A DNA stretch of 64,000 nt from Isoetes taiwanensis (lineage: Eukaryota > Streptophyta > Lycopodiopsida > Isoetales > Isoetaceae), in NCBI GenBank assembly GCA_021234155.1, contig JAJEKV010000003.1:14554386-14618385 (forward strand). The letters are read 5' to 3'. The notes below the pieces were generated by a model. It worked only from the letters and a program-made list of their open reading frames with translations, had not been told where the DNA came from and ran no database searches. Shown here piece by piece: positions 11,789 to 23,915 of the stretch (position 1 is the first letter of the stretch; every line of letters begins with the position of its first letter). Both the position numbers and the translations under genes were made by a program.

Positions 11789-12620
11789 CATTAGATTCAG
11801 CAAGTAAAATGTCATGTGGCACCAAAGTTTTGCTTCTATTCATTCTAGACAAGAGAGATATTCATCCTTTCATAAATCAACTCCCCATATTTGTGATCCA
11901 CATAGAGCTGCAGGCTTTGCTAGCACGTCAAATAGCAAAACTTCATGCGAACATCCTGAAAATGCCGTTTGATAACATTGGTTTTTTAAATGAGCGGGGG
12001 AGGCATACCCTTTAGCATTTCCGGTTTGAGCAGCGATGTTCGATCTAACAATGGGCCTGAAAATTCCACTCGCAAGTATGTGGACGAGGATACAATTTCC
12101 ACAGCCTTCCCTTGGAAAAGGAAAGTATTATCTTGCAGTCCTACCCAGGAGGTAATAGAGACGATCACCTTTAGCTTCTGCAGGTTAATCTGCAGTTCCA
12201 TTTCTTTGAAAAATGTCTCTGATGCCAAAAAGTGTTACTGAAGGCCTTGAGCAGAAGAGAAATCAAGATCACATCATCAGCATATAAGGATGCACCATTG
12301 AGCAAGCATAGAACCTTCCTCTCCTAGAGCTTGAACGAAGTTCTCCAGTTCAGCAATGTAAAGACCAAACAGTGTAGGGGAGAGAAGACGCCCCTGTTTA
12401 ACTCCGATGGTAGTACACACTTCTTCGGACCATTGCCCATCTACATTCACATAGCCTATAGCTTTTAGGGTAAAAATATGGTCAATAGTTGAGAAATTCT
12501 TCCTTAAAAAAAACCTCGCCTTTAGATCTGAGTGCGTGCTTCTCTGTATAATCACTCACAATTATTCCCATAAAGCTTTGCCATGACATGATCGATCATG
12601 ATAATCAGTAGGATTCATCG
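11646..12620 (-). mobile_element. LINE copy 2, RT fragment (antisense)
   Basis: A related but divergent copy of LINE 1. On the minus strand the order is IMIDHVMAKLYG-like (near 12600), KNFSTIDHIFTLKA, GVKQGRLLSPTLFGLYIAEL, a broken YADD region, then the thumb and finally WLAYVSSKTFADQ near 11652. It ends there without 3'UTR or tail and joins Copia gag. It duplicates the same RT region found at 8861-10277, so it is an independent insertion and not the other half of copy 1. Many frameshifts and stops; inactive. The 5' edge is uncertain and may extend to about 12700. Confidence 0.75.
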
Positions 12621-12817
12621 TAAATCAGTTTGTGTGTCCCAGAAAGTCCTCCACGAATTTCAGCTCAATCCTTTCACCAAATCCTTCACTCTTTCATTTT
12701 TGGGTAATATGAATCAAGTTGGGTGATTGCCTGGCATAACGAGTAGTTTCTGATGAGCAGGATATGGGATGGCTGCTGTTGAAGCTGCTTAATGAACATA
12801 GAGTAGATTCACAGCTA

Positions 12818-14455
12818 CTAATGACAATCTGTAGCAAAGATGTTGGACAGCAGGACATATGCCGCTCCACTTTGTGGATCTAAAGTAAAGAGATTATTTG
12901 CAATGCGCCTTCCCCTCTCTTTAGCAATGTGAACACTACAAGAACCAAGTATAGTTTTCAGTGATGTCGCATCGGGCTCAGAGGGCATGCTGGCCAGCAA
13001 TGCCTCTGCATGGTTCTGCCATCCCGCTCGACCAAGAAGATCGATTATGCAATTATAATGCTCCACAACTGGTGAGATACAAAAATCTCTACCCATACAA
13101 ATTAAGAAATGGAAGCCTTCATCAACTAGACCATCATGGCTGCATGATGAGAGAATGCTGCCAAATGTGACTTCATCTGGCAACATGCCTTCCATCTGCA
13201 TATCCATAAATATTTTGATGGATTCCTTACCATATCCATGTTGGGCATAGGCAGCAATCATACCATTCCAGGAAACAACATTCCGCATTGGCATAAGTCT
13301 AAAGAGTGCAAAAGCCTTCTTCAGCTCCCCATGCTGGGCATGTGCTATAATAATAGTATTCCACGAAACCACATTACACATAGGCATTTGATTGAAAAGA
13401 AAAATTGCTTGCTTGAGCATTCCTTCTTGTGCATAGCCTGCAATAATGGCATTCCATGATATCACATCCCATTGGGGCATTTGCTCGAACAACTGAAATG
13501 CTTGTTCAAAATGTCCATTGTGGGCGAAAGCCACAATCATAACATTCCAAGAGACAACATCCCTACAAGGCATTTGCTGAAATAGATAAAACGCTTCTTT
13601 GAGACGTCCAAATTGTGCTAATACTTCAACCATGACATTCCATGATACGATATCCTTCTTTGGAATTTGATGAAATATTTGAATGGACTTATTTATATCT
13701 CCTTCCCTAGCGAAACCCAAAAGCATAGCAGTCCATGATATTACATCACGCTGAGGCATTTGCTGAAAGAGACACAGTGCTTCTTTAAGCTGTCCATGTT
13801 GTGCAAGAGCACCAATTATGGCATTCCAAGAAACTACATTTCTATAAGGCATTTTCTCGAACAGGTATAGAGCATATTTCAAGTCCCCATGTTGTGCGCA
13901 ACATGTGACAATAGATGTCCAGGATACCACATCCCTCTCAGGCATGAATTTAAAAAATAGCATTGCATTTTTAAGCTGCCCCTGCTTAGAAAAATATGTA
14001 ATCATAACATTCCAGGTTACAACATTCCTATGAGGCATTTCAATAAAGAGTTGGAGCGCCTCCTTAAATTTTCCTTCCTGTGTATATGCTGCAATCATGA
14101 TATTCCAGGAAAAAACATTTTTCTTTTCCAAGCTATCAAACATTGACCTTGCATTCTGCAGAGCTCCACATTTGCCATACATCTGTATGAGGTGATTTGC
14201 CAGATATACATTTGATATGCTCCCAATTTGCATGATGTAGTCATGCATCAACTTTCCCTCTGAAATGGCCTTCTTGCTTCCAAGCCTGTCCAATATGGAG
14301 GCAATTTCTTTGGGATTGAGAGTTTTTTTCAGTTCCGCATGTTCAAGAATGCCGTTGAATGCAACCCAGTGACCTGTGTTGTTAGCAAAGGTTTGGATCT
14401 TGCTGCAGTGACATGGACTGCAAGCATGCTTGGATGAAAGAAAAATGCCGTCCAT
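12818..14455 (-). CDS. Pentatricopeptide repeat (PPR) protein with S-type 31-residue repeats
   Basis: 545 residues, single exon, start at 14455. After an N-terminal region of about 110 residues, about ten consecutive 31-residue repeats follow the pattern N/D-V-V-S-W-N-x-M-I-x-A-x-AQHG-x-L-K-x-A-x-x-LF-x-x-MP-x-R, typical of land-plant S-type PPR motifs. One longer L/S unit (GMLPDEVTFGSILSSCS) and an E1-like domain follow, ending abruptly at AYVLLSNIFATDCH; no E2, E+ or DYW deaminase domain is present. Such proteins bind single-stranded organellar RNA, one base per repeat, for editing, splicing or stabilisation. No clear transit peptide is seen (the start is rich in C and H), so targeting is unknown. 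The early stop suggests either a PPR-E protein or a truncated one. The 5' half is duplicated at 17146-17949. Confidence 0.85.
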   Translation of the reverse strand: MDGIFLSSKHACSPCHCSKIQTFANNTGHWVAFNGILEHAELKKTLNPKEIASILDRLGSKKAISEGKLMHDYIMQIGSISNVYLANHLIQMYGKCGALQNARSMFDSLEKKNVFSWNIMIAAYTQEGKFKEALQLFIEMPHRNVVTWNVMITYFSKQGQLKNAMLFFKFMPERDVVSWTSIVTCCAQHGDLKYALYLFEKMPYRNVVSWNAIIGALAQHGQLKEALCLFQQMPQRDVISWTAMLLGFAREGDINKSIQIFHQIPKKDIVSWNVMVEVLAQFGRLKEAFYLFQQMPCRDVVSWNVMIVAFAHNGHFEQAFQLFEQMPQWDVISWNAIIAGYAQEGMLKQAIFLFNQMPMCNVVSWNTIIIAHAQHGELKKAFALFRLMPMRNVVSWNGMIAAYAQHGYGKESIKIFMDMQMEGMLPDEVTFGSILSSCSHDGLVDEGFHFLICMGRDFCISPVVEHYNCIIDLLGRAGWQNHAEALLASMPSEPDATSLKTILGSCSVHIAKERGRRIANNLFTLDPQSGAAYVLLSNIFATDCH

Positions 14456-14929
14456 TCAAGAAGACGACGAGCAGAATTCATAGCTACAATTAATTCTCGA
14501 GCAGAAAATTACTAGATAATCTTTCGTAGTTTTTCATTATTTTAGCCCATATATCTCAGATGAAAATGTATGATCAGAAAAAGGTTTACTCAAAAACTGC
14601 CTATCCACAAACAATGCCCAGGGTACCTACGCACTAAGGATAAAACTAGCAGTAACGCAATAGCAGCTTCAATGTATCCAGATTCAATACTAAATAAGTA
14701 GAAGACATAATTTGATACGTGTGTCCTGTTCTAGTGTTGTTGCACTACCAACTTCACAGCTAAAGAACTAGCTTTCCAGCACCAGGGCCAGTCCTTGTCC
14801 TCATAACTTCATTCATACTTGATAAAGCAGGACATACATCATAATCTGGAAAATTAAAAACTAATGGACGAGTTCAAACTGAAATGGGATTTTAACCCTA
14901 GTACAAGTCGAATGTTTAATACGTGGTTA

Positions 14930-15827
14930 TATATGACTAGGCATGAATTTCATGTCAGGATATAAGGACCGTGAATTGGCAGATGGTAAGCATGGACAGG
15001 CTTTAATTTCCTGCACAAATATGATTGCGTTTCTAGTCAGTTCAAATGCCAGGGACCGCTGAAGGATATGCTGGAAGCATTGTGTCTAATAATGTGAACC
15101 ATCTAAATGTACCCCAATTCATAATGAGAATTGCCACACAAAGATAATACCGACAAAGAACTACAACAATCAAATATAAGCTTGGTATTTTGAAGCTTAC
15201 ATCATAATCTCTGTTCAAAGCTTCACAACAGAATTGCAGCATATCTGCCATCTGTCCAGGAACCAGCACCTACAATTGAATGAACAAGCTGTATTTGAGC
15301 AGGGATTGGGTTATAAAACCTCTTCTTTAAGCAGACAAAATCAGGACAAATCAAAATAGATGTACAAGTTAGCTCATTATTCTACTTCAAATTGTGTATA
15401 GTGCATACCTTTTCTTGTTACAACAAGAAGGAGCTCTCTAAAGTAGGTCAATCGTGAAATTAAGAATAATTATGTAAACCACAATAATTAAAGCAAAGAA
15501 CAAAAAAATTAAAATGCTACTTCCTAAATTTCACATATGGAATAACATTAGGATTATCACGCATCTATTTGTAAGCACATGTTGCATAATACTACCACCT
15601 CAAACTAAAGTGAAAGGCAAGCAAAAAAAATTGGACACATGATTAATGTATTAAAGTAGATAGGAATGGATCGTCTCTTTTTCCACAACTTATAGAAAGG
15701 AGTAAAGCACAAAAACACAAAATAATCCGAACAAGGGATACAAAAGTGAAAGGGAAGCTATAATAATAGCCTTACTTGTCATAGTAATAGCGTTTCTTAT
15801 TGAGAAGAAAAAACCTTGCTATGTGAT
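14930..15827 (-). other. Possible exons of an unidentified minus-strand gene (copy A)
   Basis: Minus-strand segments bounded by AG and GT are coding-like: 15776-15827 (frame reads ARFFLLNKKRYYYD, donor GTAAGG), a 29-nt segment ending AAAAG/GTATGC near 15410, one near 15203-15270 (VLVPGQMADMLQFCCEALN, donor GTAAGC), and a last one from about 15024 down (IKACPCLPSANSRSLYPD to a TAA). I could not join all of them in one frame and do not recognise the protein. They may equally be leftover 5' sequence of the PPR transcript. The block is repeated in copy B at about 18420-19321. Confidence 0.25.
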
Positions 15828-16649
15828 CTGCAGCAAACACAGCCACATGTTTACAAGTCACAATCAGAGAAAGAAAAGCAATAAAGTAAAGCACAAAAAG
15901 ATAAAATGCATGGACAATATAAAAATAGCATTTGAGCAAGCATCTTATATGAGGGTTGATGGAGGAGTTTGAAGCGTGAAAGCTGGTTCAACGCCTACAT
16001 TTCTTGGGGGTAACCAATACAATATGTTATCTTCGTGCGATGATATTTTTGAAAGTTATTTGAAGGATGTGTATTGACTTGAGTTGTATAGCTATTGACC
16101 CAGTCATGCTGAGTTGCATCAAATCCAAATATATAGATGCCAAATCCATCACATGACTTGTAAAATTGATAGAACTACAGGGCCAATATAATGAAGAAAA
16201 ATAAATTTGTTTTTGGAGTCTGATTACTTGAAAATGAAAATGGCATCATGTGCCTCCTCATGGTTGCAACAAGATGGATCCGCTGCCACCATGCCCATGA
16301 AGACCAAAGCTCTGATCAATCACTGAGAGTAGATTGTGCAAAATGGAAGATGCAGAGAATATCATCAAGCACTATGCATATGCATGCAGAGCACGGAAAA
16401 AAGAAATGAAAACCTTAAAGCCTGGAAGGATGAAATCTCCGATATCCACTTTTCTTGGTGCAACTGTTGTGCCTCTGGTACTCCTAGCATCAGTCTCTGA
16501 TATGCCTCCATCTCTGGATTATCATATGATGCAAAGCGTAGATGATGGGCAAGAACGTAAATAAGGCATGTTGAAATATATACTGGATAGTTTTGAAATG
16601 ACGGATACAACAACGACCTTTTGCCTGCAAAATCCAATGCAGTGTCTGA
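15828..16649. other. Upstream DNA of the duplicated unit, no confident gene
   Basis: Short open frames on both strands (for example 16334-16564 plus and 16365-16637 minus) overlap, are repeated identically in copy B, and have no known domain. A plus-strand TATA-like ATATATAC occurs near 16577. Nothing firmer can be said. Confidence 0.4.
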
Positions 16650-16802
16650 TCAATTGGAAAGACGGCAAGAAGGAACGCGAAAAAAATCCCAGGTCGGAAT
16701 CAAATTGGAAAGAAGGCAAGAAGGAGAGCAGGAAAAAAACCAGGTTGAAATCAAATTCGAAAGAAGGGAAGAAGTAAAGCAGAAAAAAAGCCAGGTCGGA
16801 AC
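16650..16802. repeat. 51-bp minisatellite, three units
   Basis: Three purine-rich units of about 51 bp, each TCAAATTGGAAAGAAGGCAA-like followed by an A-run and CCAGGTCGGAA. It is translatable as a lysine- and glutamate-rich repeat, but I see no reason to call a gene. Confidence 0.85.
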
Positions 16803-17145
16803 CGGGGATAAGGAAGGACGACAGATAATTCTTCGAGGAATTTCTAATTTCCCCAGCCACAGGATTAAAAAATAATGAATCTAACGCATGAGAATTTTTG
16901 GATGAGGTGTCCTACACGTGGATAGGCTAGAATATTAGGCATTGTTGTAGGGGTTAGTTAATTAGGGAAATTTTTAATTAAAAATACCCTTATATATACA
17001 AGACTGATGTTTTCATTTTTCAATTGGGGCCATTGATGGGAGGAATATTCCTCCTTTATGCCAGATGAAGGGCCCTCTGTTTTTTGCAGGCCGTGACCCA
17101 TACAAATTTTCAAAGGTGCAGAATTAAAACACATGACCATTGGCA

Positions 17146-17949
17146 TTACGTATACAGGAATGGCTCTTTACATGCCATTCCTGGCATGGAAACAGGGCGA
17201 CGCGCGAAACCCAAAAGCATAGCAGTCCATGATATTACATCACGCTGAGGCATTTGCTGAAAGAGACACAGTGCTTCTTTAAGCTGTCCATGTTGTGCAA
17301 GAGCACCAATTATGGCATTCCAAGAAACTACATTTCTATAAGGCATTTTCTCGAACAGGTATAGAGCATATTTCAAGTCCCCATGTTGTGCGCAACATGT
17401 GACAATAGATGTCCAGGATACCACATCCCTCTCAGGCATGAATTTAAAAAATAGCATTGCATTTTTAAGCTGCCCCTGCTTAGAAAAATATGTAATCATA
17501 ACATTCCAGGTTACAACATTCCTATGAGGCATTTCAATAAAGAGTTGGAGCGCCTCCTTAAATTTTCCTTCCTGTGTATATGCTGCAATCATGATATTCC
17601 AGGAAAAAACATTTTTCTTTTCCAAGCTATCAAACATTGACCTTGCATTCTGCAGAGCTCCACATTTGCCATACATCTGTATGAGGTGATTTGCCAGATA
17701 TACATTTGATATGCTCCCAATTTGCATGATGTAGTCATGCATCAACTTTCCCTCTGAAATGGCCTTCTTGCTTCCAAGCCTGTCCAATATGGAGGCAATT
17801 TCTTTGGGATTGAGAGTTTTTTTCAGTTCCGCATGTTCAAGAATGCCGTTGAATGCAACCCAGTGACCTGTGTTGTTAGCAAAGGTTTGGATCTTGCTGC
17901 AGTGACATGGACTGCAAGCATGCTTGGATGAAAGAAAAATGCCGTCCAT
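17146..17949 (-). pseudogene. Truncated PPR copy (5' half of the gene at 12818-14455)
   Basis: The first 250 or so residues are identical to the full PPR protein, down to MLLGFAR. The reading frame then crosses the duplication junction at about 17203 and continues for about 17 unrelated residues (RPVSMPGMACKEPFLYT) to a stop. It keeps only about four PPR repeats, too few for stable specific RNA binding by the usual rules, so it is treated as a by-product of the tandem duplication. Its upstream region is a full copy of the parent's and could still drive transcription. Confidence 0.9.
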
Positions 17950-20694
17950 TCAAGAAGACGACGAGCAGAATTCATAGCTACAATTAATTCTCGAGCAGAA
18001 AATTACTAGATAATCTTTCGTAGTTTTTCATTATTTTAGCCCATATATCTCAGATGAAAATGTATGATCAGAAAAAGGTTTACTCAAAAACTGCCTATCC
18101 ACAAACAATGCCCAGGGTACCTACGCACTAAGGATAAAACTAGCAGTAACGCAATAGCAGCTTCAATGTATCCAGATTCAATACTAAATAAGTAGAAGAC
18201 ATAATTTGATACGTGTGTCCTGTTCTAGTGTTGTTGCACTACCAACTTCACAGCTAAAGAACTAGCTTTCCAGCACCAGGGCCAGTCCTTGTCCTCATAA
18301 CTTCATTCATACTTGATAAAGCAGGACATACATCATAATCTGGAAAATTAAAAACTAATGGACGAGTTCAAACTGAAATGGGATTTTAACCCTAGTACAA
18401 GTCGAATGTTTAATACGTGGTTATATATGACTAGGCATGAATTTCATGTCAGGATATAAGGACCGTGAATTGGCAGATGGTAAGCATGGACAGGCTTTAA
18501 TTTCCTGCACAAATATGATTGCGTTTCTAGTCAGTTCAAATGCCAGGGACCGCTGAAGGATATGCTGGAAGCATTGTGTCTAATAATGTGAACCATCTAA
18601 ATGTACCCCAATTCATAATGAGAATTGCCACGACAAAGATAATACCGACAAAGAACTACAACAATCAAATATAAGCTTGGTATTTTGAAGCTTACATCAT
18701 AATCTCTGTTCAAAGCTTCACAACAGAATTGCAGCATATCTGCCATCTGTCCAGGAACCAGCACCTACAATTGAATGAACAAGCTGTATTTGAGCAGGGA
18801 TTGGGTTATAAAACCTCTTCTTTAAGCAGACAAAATCAGGACAAATCAAAATAGATGTACAAGTTAGCTCATTATTCTACTTCAAATTGTGTATAGTGCA
18901 TACCTTTTCTTGTTACAACAAGAAGGAGCTCTCTAAAGTAGGTCAATCGTGAAATTAAGAATAATTATGTAAACCACAATAATTAAAGCAAAGAACAAAA
19001 AATTAAAATGCTACTTCCTAAATTTCACATATGGAATAACATTAGGATTATCACGCATCTATTTGTAAGCACATGTTGCATAATACTACCACCTCAAACT
19101 AAAGTGAAAGGCAAGCAAAAAAAATTGGACACATGATTAATGTATTAAAGTAGATAGGAATGGATCGTCTCTTTTTCCACAACTTATAGAAAGGAGTAAA
19201 GCACAAAAACACAAAATAATCCGAACAAGGGATACAAAAGTGAAAGGGAAGCTATAATAATAGCCTTACTTGTCATAGTAATAGCGTTTCTTATTGAGAA
19301 GAAAAAACCTTGCTATGTGATCTGCAGCAAACACAGCCACATGTTTACAAGTCACAATCAGAGAAAGAAAAGCAATAAAGTAAAGCACAAAAAGATAAAA
19401 TGCATGGACAATATAAAAATAGCATTTGAGCAAGCATCTTATATGAGGGTTGATGGAGGAGTTTGAAGCGTGAAAGCTGGTTCAACGCCTACATTTCTTG
19501 GGGTAACCAATACAATATGTTATCTTCGTGCGATGATATTTTTTGAAAGTTATTTGAAGGATGTGTATTGACTTGAGTTGTATAGCTATTGACCCAGTCA
19601 TGCTGAGTTGCATCAAATCCAAATATATAGATGCCAAATCCATCACATGACTTGTAAAATTGATAGAACTACAGGGCCAATATAATGAAGAAAAATAAAT
19701 TTGTTTTTGAGTCTGATTACTTGAAAATGAAAATGGCATCATGTGCCTCCTCATGGTTGCAACAAGATGGATCCGCTGCCACCATGCCCATGAAGACCAA
19801 AGCTCTGATCAATCACTGAGAGTAGATTGTGCAAAATGGAAGATGCAGAGAATATCATCAAGCACTATGCATATGCATGCAGAGCACGGAAAAAAGAAAT
19901 GAAAACCTTAAAGCCTGGAAGGATGAAATCTCCGATATCCACTTTTCTTGGTGCAACTGTTGTGCCTCTGGTACTCCTAGCATCAGTCTCTGATATGCCT
20001 CCATCTCTGGATTATCATATGATGCAAAGCGTAGATGATGGGCAAGAACGTAAATAAGGCATGTTGAAATATATACTGGATAGTTTTGAAATGACGGATA
20101 CAACAACGACCTTTTGCCTGCAAAATCCAATGCAGTGTCTGATCAATTGGAAAGACGGCAAGAAGGAACGCGAAAAAAATCCCAGGTCGGAATCAAATTG
20201 GAAAGAAGGCAAGAAGGAGAGCAGGAAAAAAACCAGGTTGAAATCAAATTCGAAAGAAGGGAAGAAGTAAAGCAGAAAAAAAGCCAGGTCGGAACCGGGG
20301 ATAAGGAAGGACGACAGATAATTCTTCGAGGAATTTCTAATTTCCCCAGCCACAGGATTAAAAAATAATGAATCTAACGCATGAGAATTTTTGGATGAGG
20401 TGTCCTACACGTGGATAGGCTAGAATATTAGGCATTGTTGTAGGGGTTAGTTAATTAGGGAAATTTTTAATTAAAAATACCCTTATATATACAAGACTGA
20501 TGTTTTCATTTTTCAATTGGGGCCATTGATGGGAGGAATATTCCTCCTTTATGCCAGATGAAGGGCCCTCTGTTTTTTGCAGGCCGTGACCCATACAAAT
20601 TTCAAAGGTGCAGAATTAAAACACATGACCATTGGCATTACGTATACAGGAATGGCTCTTTACATGCCATTCCTGGCATGGAAACAGGGCGACG
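17204..20694. repeat. Tandem segmental duplication, copy B (3.49 kb)
   Basis: Matches copy A from GCGAAACCC to CAGGGCGACG with offsets of 3492-3495. Differences seen: an extra G near 18632, a shorter A-run near 18996, a shorter G-run near 19500, a longer T-run near 19540, one G less near 19710 and one T less near 20600. To the right the sequence is unique (ACGTTGGTTTGCC...). The candidate exons and the 51-bp minisatellite (20143-20295) recur here. Confidence 0.95.
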
Positions 20695-21440
20695 ACGTTG
20701 GTTTGCCCAAGTAGAAGTTGGATTGATAGAAAAGCTTCTACATAGGAATCATCTTGCAACTTTGAAAGTCATTATTCATAAATAATCGCGATGAAAACAG
20801 ATGATCCACAATTGCCTGGCGTAAAAAAGCTGAATGATGTTGTTGGCAGAAAGAGGGAAGATGCACATAGAACGTCATTTGAACTTGAAAAACATAAGAT
20901 GGATCATAACACCAACATAGCTCATACTCTGCACAATGAATGAATTGAACGAAGTAAGAAACTTGAACTTTATGAAGTAGCTTACTGCATCGGCGAATAA
21001 ATCAATTTGCTTAAAAATATTGAAACTGCCCAAGTTTTACTATAGAGACAGATTTGATGCAGGCTATATCGTGGAAAATGACAACATAAGTGAGCCTGCG
21101 GCTATGGAATAACAAATATAGAGCCATACTCAGAAGATACGAAGCTGCAAACCCAAGACCAAATAGAATGATCATTTTGGGTTTTAGGAAAGTCCCTAGC
21201 AGAACCAGCTTCTCATCCTGGAATTAAGCATGCTCTTCAGTGCACGCCTTTGCAAATCATCAGAAATTTCAAGTGTTCTTCATACCACCAAAACATTTTA
21301 AACCTAGGCAAACAAACCTTGTCGGATTTGCAACAGAGGCTTTGGCTTCATATCAGGTCTTATGATCACACGTGTACAATTTAGATCATAATTTTCCATA
21401 AAAATACATACACGTAACCTGCCCCCTTACCTTCCACATT
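20695..21440. other. No recognisable gene
   Basis: Unique sequence to the right of the tandem duplication. The short open frame reaching in from 20558 is a junction product. Nothing else is supported. Confidence 0.5.
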
Positions 21441-21464
21441 AGAATTATATATTAGAGATATACA

Positions 21465-23915
21465 AGTATTTGTACTATGAAGGACTGCAGGAAGTCGACC
21501 TTGCAAAACACACCAGTGTGGAAGATTCTCCTAGATTTTTTTAGATATCCAAAAACTATTCCAAGATTCATATACATCCCTCAAGATTCTATCAAAGATT
21601 TTATGAGAATTCCCTTGGATTCCCCTAGATTCTCAAATATTTTTCTATGCTTCCCATAGATTTCCTCTAGATTCCCAAAGATTGTCCCAATTTCACCTAG
21701 ACTACCCATGATTATATGTAGATTCCCTTGGATTCTCTTGGATTCTATGAAGATTCCTTTAAGTTCTCTAAGATTTCATTAAGATTCCTTTAGATTCCTA
21801 AAGATTTTATGAAGATTCCTTTAGATTCCGTTAGATATAAAGGTTCCCCTAGACTCAATCAAAATTCCCCTGGATTCTCCAAGATTCTATCAAGATTCTT
21901 CTAGATGTCCAAAGATTCTCTCAAGATTCACATGGATTCCCTAAGATTCTATATAGATTCTTCTAGGTTCTCTAGATTTCTATCAATATTCCCCTGGATT
22001 CTCAAATATTCTATGAAGATTCCCTAGGTTCCCATAAATTCTCTCGAGATTTCCAAAGATGCCCCAAGATTCACCTATATTCCCCATAATTCTATGTATA
22101 TTCTCTTGGATTCCCTTGGATTATATGAAATTCTTTTAGGTTCTCCAAGATTTCATCAAGATTCCCCTAGATTTCTAAAGACTTTATGAAGATTCCTTTA
22201 GATTCTTTTAGATCATAGAAAGATTCCCTCATGTTCTCTAAGATTCCATCAAGATTCTCCTAGATTCCCAAAGACTCTGTCAAGATTCATATAGTTTCCC
22301 CAAGATTCTATATAGATTTTCCTGGATTCTCTAAAATTCTATCAAGATTCCCCTAGATTATCAAATATTCTATGAAGATTCCCTAGGCTCCTATAAATTC
22401 TTAGAAGATTCCCCTAGATTCCTAAAGATTGCCTCAAGATTCACCTAGATTCTCCATAGTCTATATAGATTCTCTTGGATTCCCATAGATTCTATGAAGA
22501 TTCCTCTAGATTTTCCACGATTCCATCAAGATTCCCCTAGATTCCCAAAGATTTTATGAAGACTCTTTTAGATTCATTTAGATTCTATGAAGCTCTCTTT
22601 AGGTTCTCCAAGATTTTGTCAAGATTCCTATAGATTCTGCTCGATTATTAAAGATATTTTGAAGATTCCTTTACATCATGTGAAGATTTGCTTAGGCTTC
22701 TCCAAGATTCCATCAAGATTCCTCTAGAATCTCAAAGATTCCATCAAGATTCCTCTAGAATCTTAAAGATTCCATCAAGATTCCCCTAGATTTCCAACTA
22801 TTCTCTCAAGATTCACATTAATTCCCCAAAATTCTATGTAGATTCTCCAAGATCCTAAGAAGATTTCCCTAGATTCTCAAATATTCTATGAAGATTCTCT
22901 TCGATACCCTTAGAGGCTCTCAAGATTCCCCTAGATTCCTAAAGATTGCCCCAAGATTCACCTAGATTCCCCATGATTCCATGTGGATTCTCTTGGTTTC
23001 CCTTTGATTCTATGAAGATTCCTCTAGGTTCTCAAATATTTCATCAAGATTCCCCTAGATCTTTAAAGATTTTATGAAGATTCCTTTAGATTCCTTTAGA
23101 TTCCTTTAGATTCCTTTAAAGACTATGAAGATTCCCTTAGGTTCTCCAAGATTCCATCAAGATTTCCCTAGATTTTTAAAGATTCAATGTAGATTCTGCT
23201 AGATTCTCTAAGATCCTATCAAGGTTCCCCTATATTCTCACATATTCTATGAAGATTCCCTAGGTTTCCATAACTTCTCTTGAGATTCCTATAGATTCTC
23301 AAAGATAGTCCCAAGATTCACCTAGATTTCCCACAATTTTATGTAGATTCCCTTAGATCCATACCAATATACGTTTTCAAGTTTCGATCGATCCTATGAA
23401 GATTTCCTTAGGTTCTCCAAGATTCCCCTAGATTCTTAAAGATTCCATCAGGATTCCCCTACATTCCGAACTATTCTCTCAAGATTCACATAGATTCCCC
23501 AAGATCGTATGTAGATTCTCCTAGATTCTTGAAGATGCTATCAAGATTCCCTTAGATTCTCAAATATTCTATGAGATTCCCCTAGATTCCCATAGATGCT
23601 CTTGAGATTCCCATAGTCCCTAAGATTCTCTTGAGATTCCCTAAATTCCTAAAGACTATTCTAAGATTCTTCTAGCTTCCCCAAGATTCTATGTAGATTC
23701 TCTTAGTTTCCATGAAATCTTATGAGGATAACCCTACATTCCCAAAGATTCTCTGAAGAATCCCATATTTTGCAAGATTCTATATAGATTCTCCTAGATT
23801 TTCTGAGATCCTACAAAGATTCCTCTAGATTTCCAAAGATCCTCTAGAGATTCCCTAATCTCATGAAGATTCCTCTAGATTCCCTTAAATTACCATAGAT
23901 TGCGTAAGATTCTTA
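21465..23915. repeat. GATTC-rich degenerate tandem array 1 (2.4 kb)
   Basis: A leader (ACTATGAAGGAC...GTGGAAGATTCT, 21472-21530) opens a long array in which GATTC or GATT recurs every 11-13 nt in variants of AAGATTCCATCAAGATTCC and CCTAGATTCCCAAAGATT. Higher-order units of about 45-60 nt can be traced (ATCAAGATT / CCTAGATT / AAAGATT / ATGAAGATT) but are degenerate. The same leader and array return at 25117-25855. There is no coding capacity beyond chance frames. Confidence 0.9.

Larger units (their letters stand above)
13710..17202. repeat. Tandem segmental duplication, copy A (3.49 kb)
   Basis: Runs from GCGAAACCC inside the PPR coding region, through the PPR start and its upstream DNA, to CAGGGCGACG. 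The next copy begins immediately at 17204. By eye I found six single-base indels between copies (five of them in homopolymer runs) and no clear substitution. The unit joins its right end to its left end with one extra base at the junction (GGCGACG-C-GCGAAAC). Confidence 0.95.
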
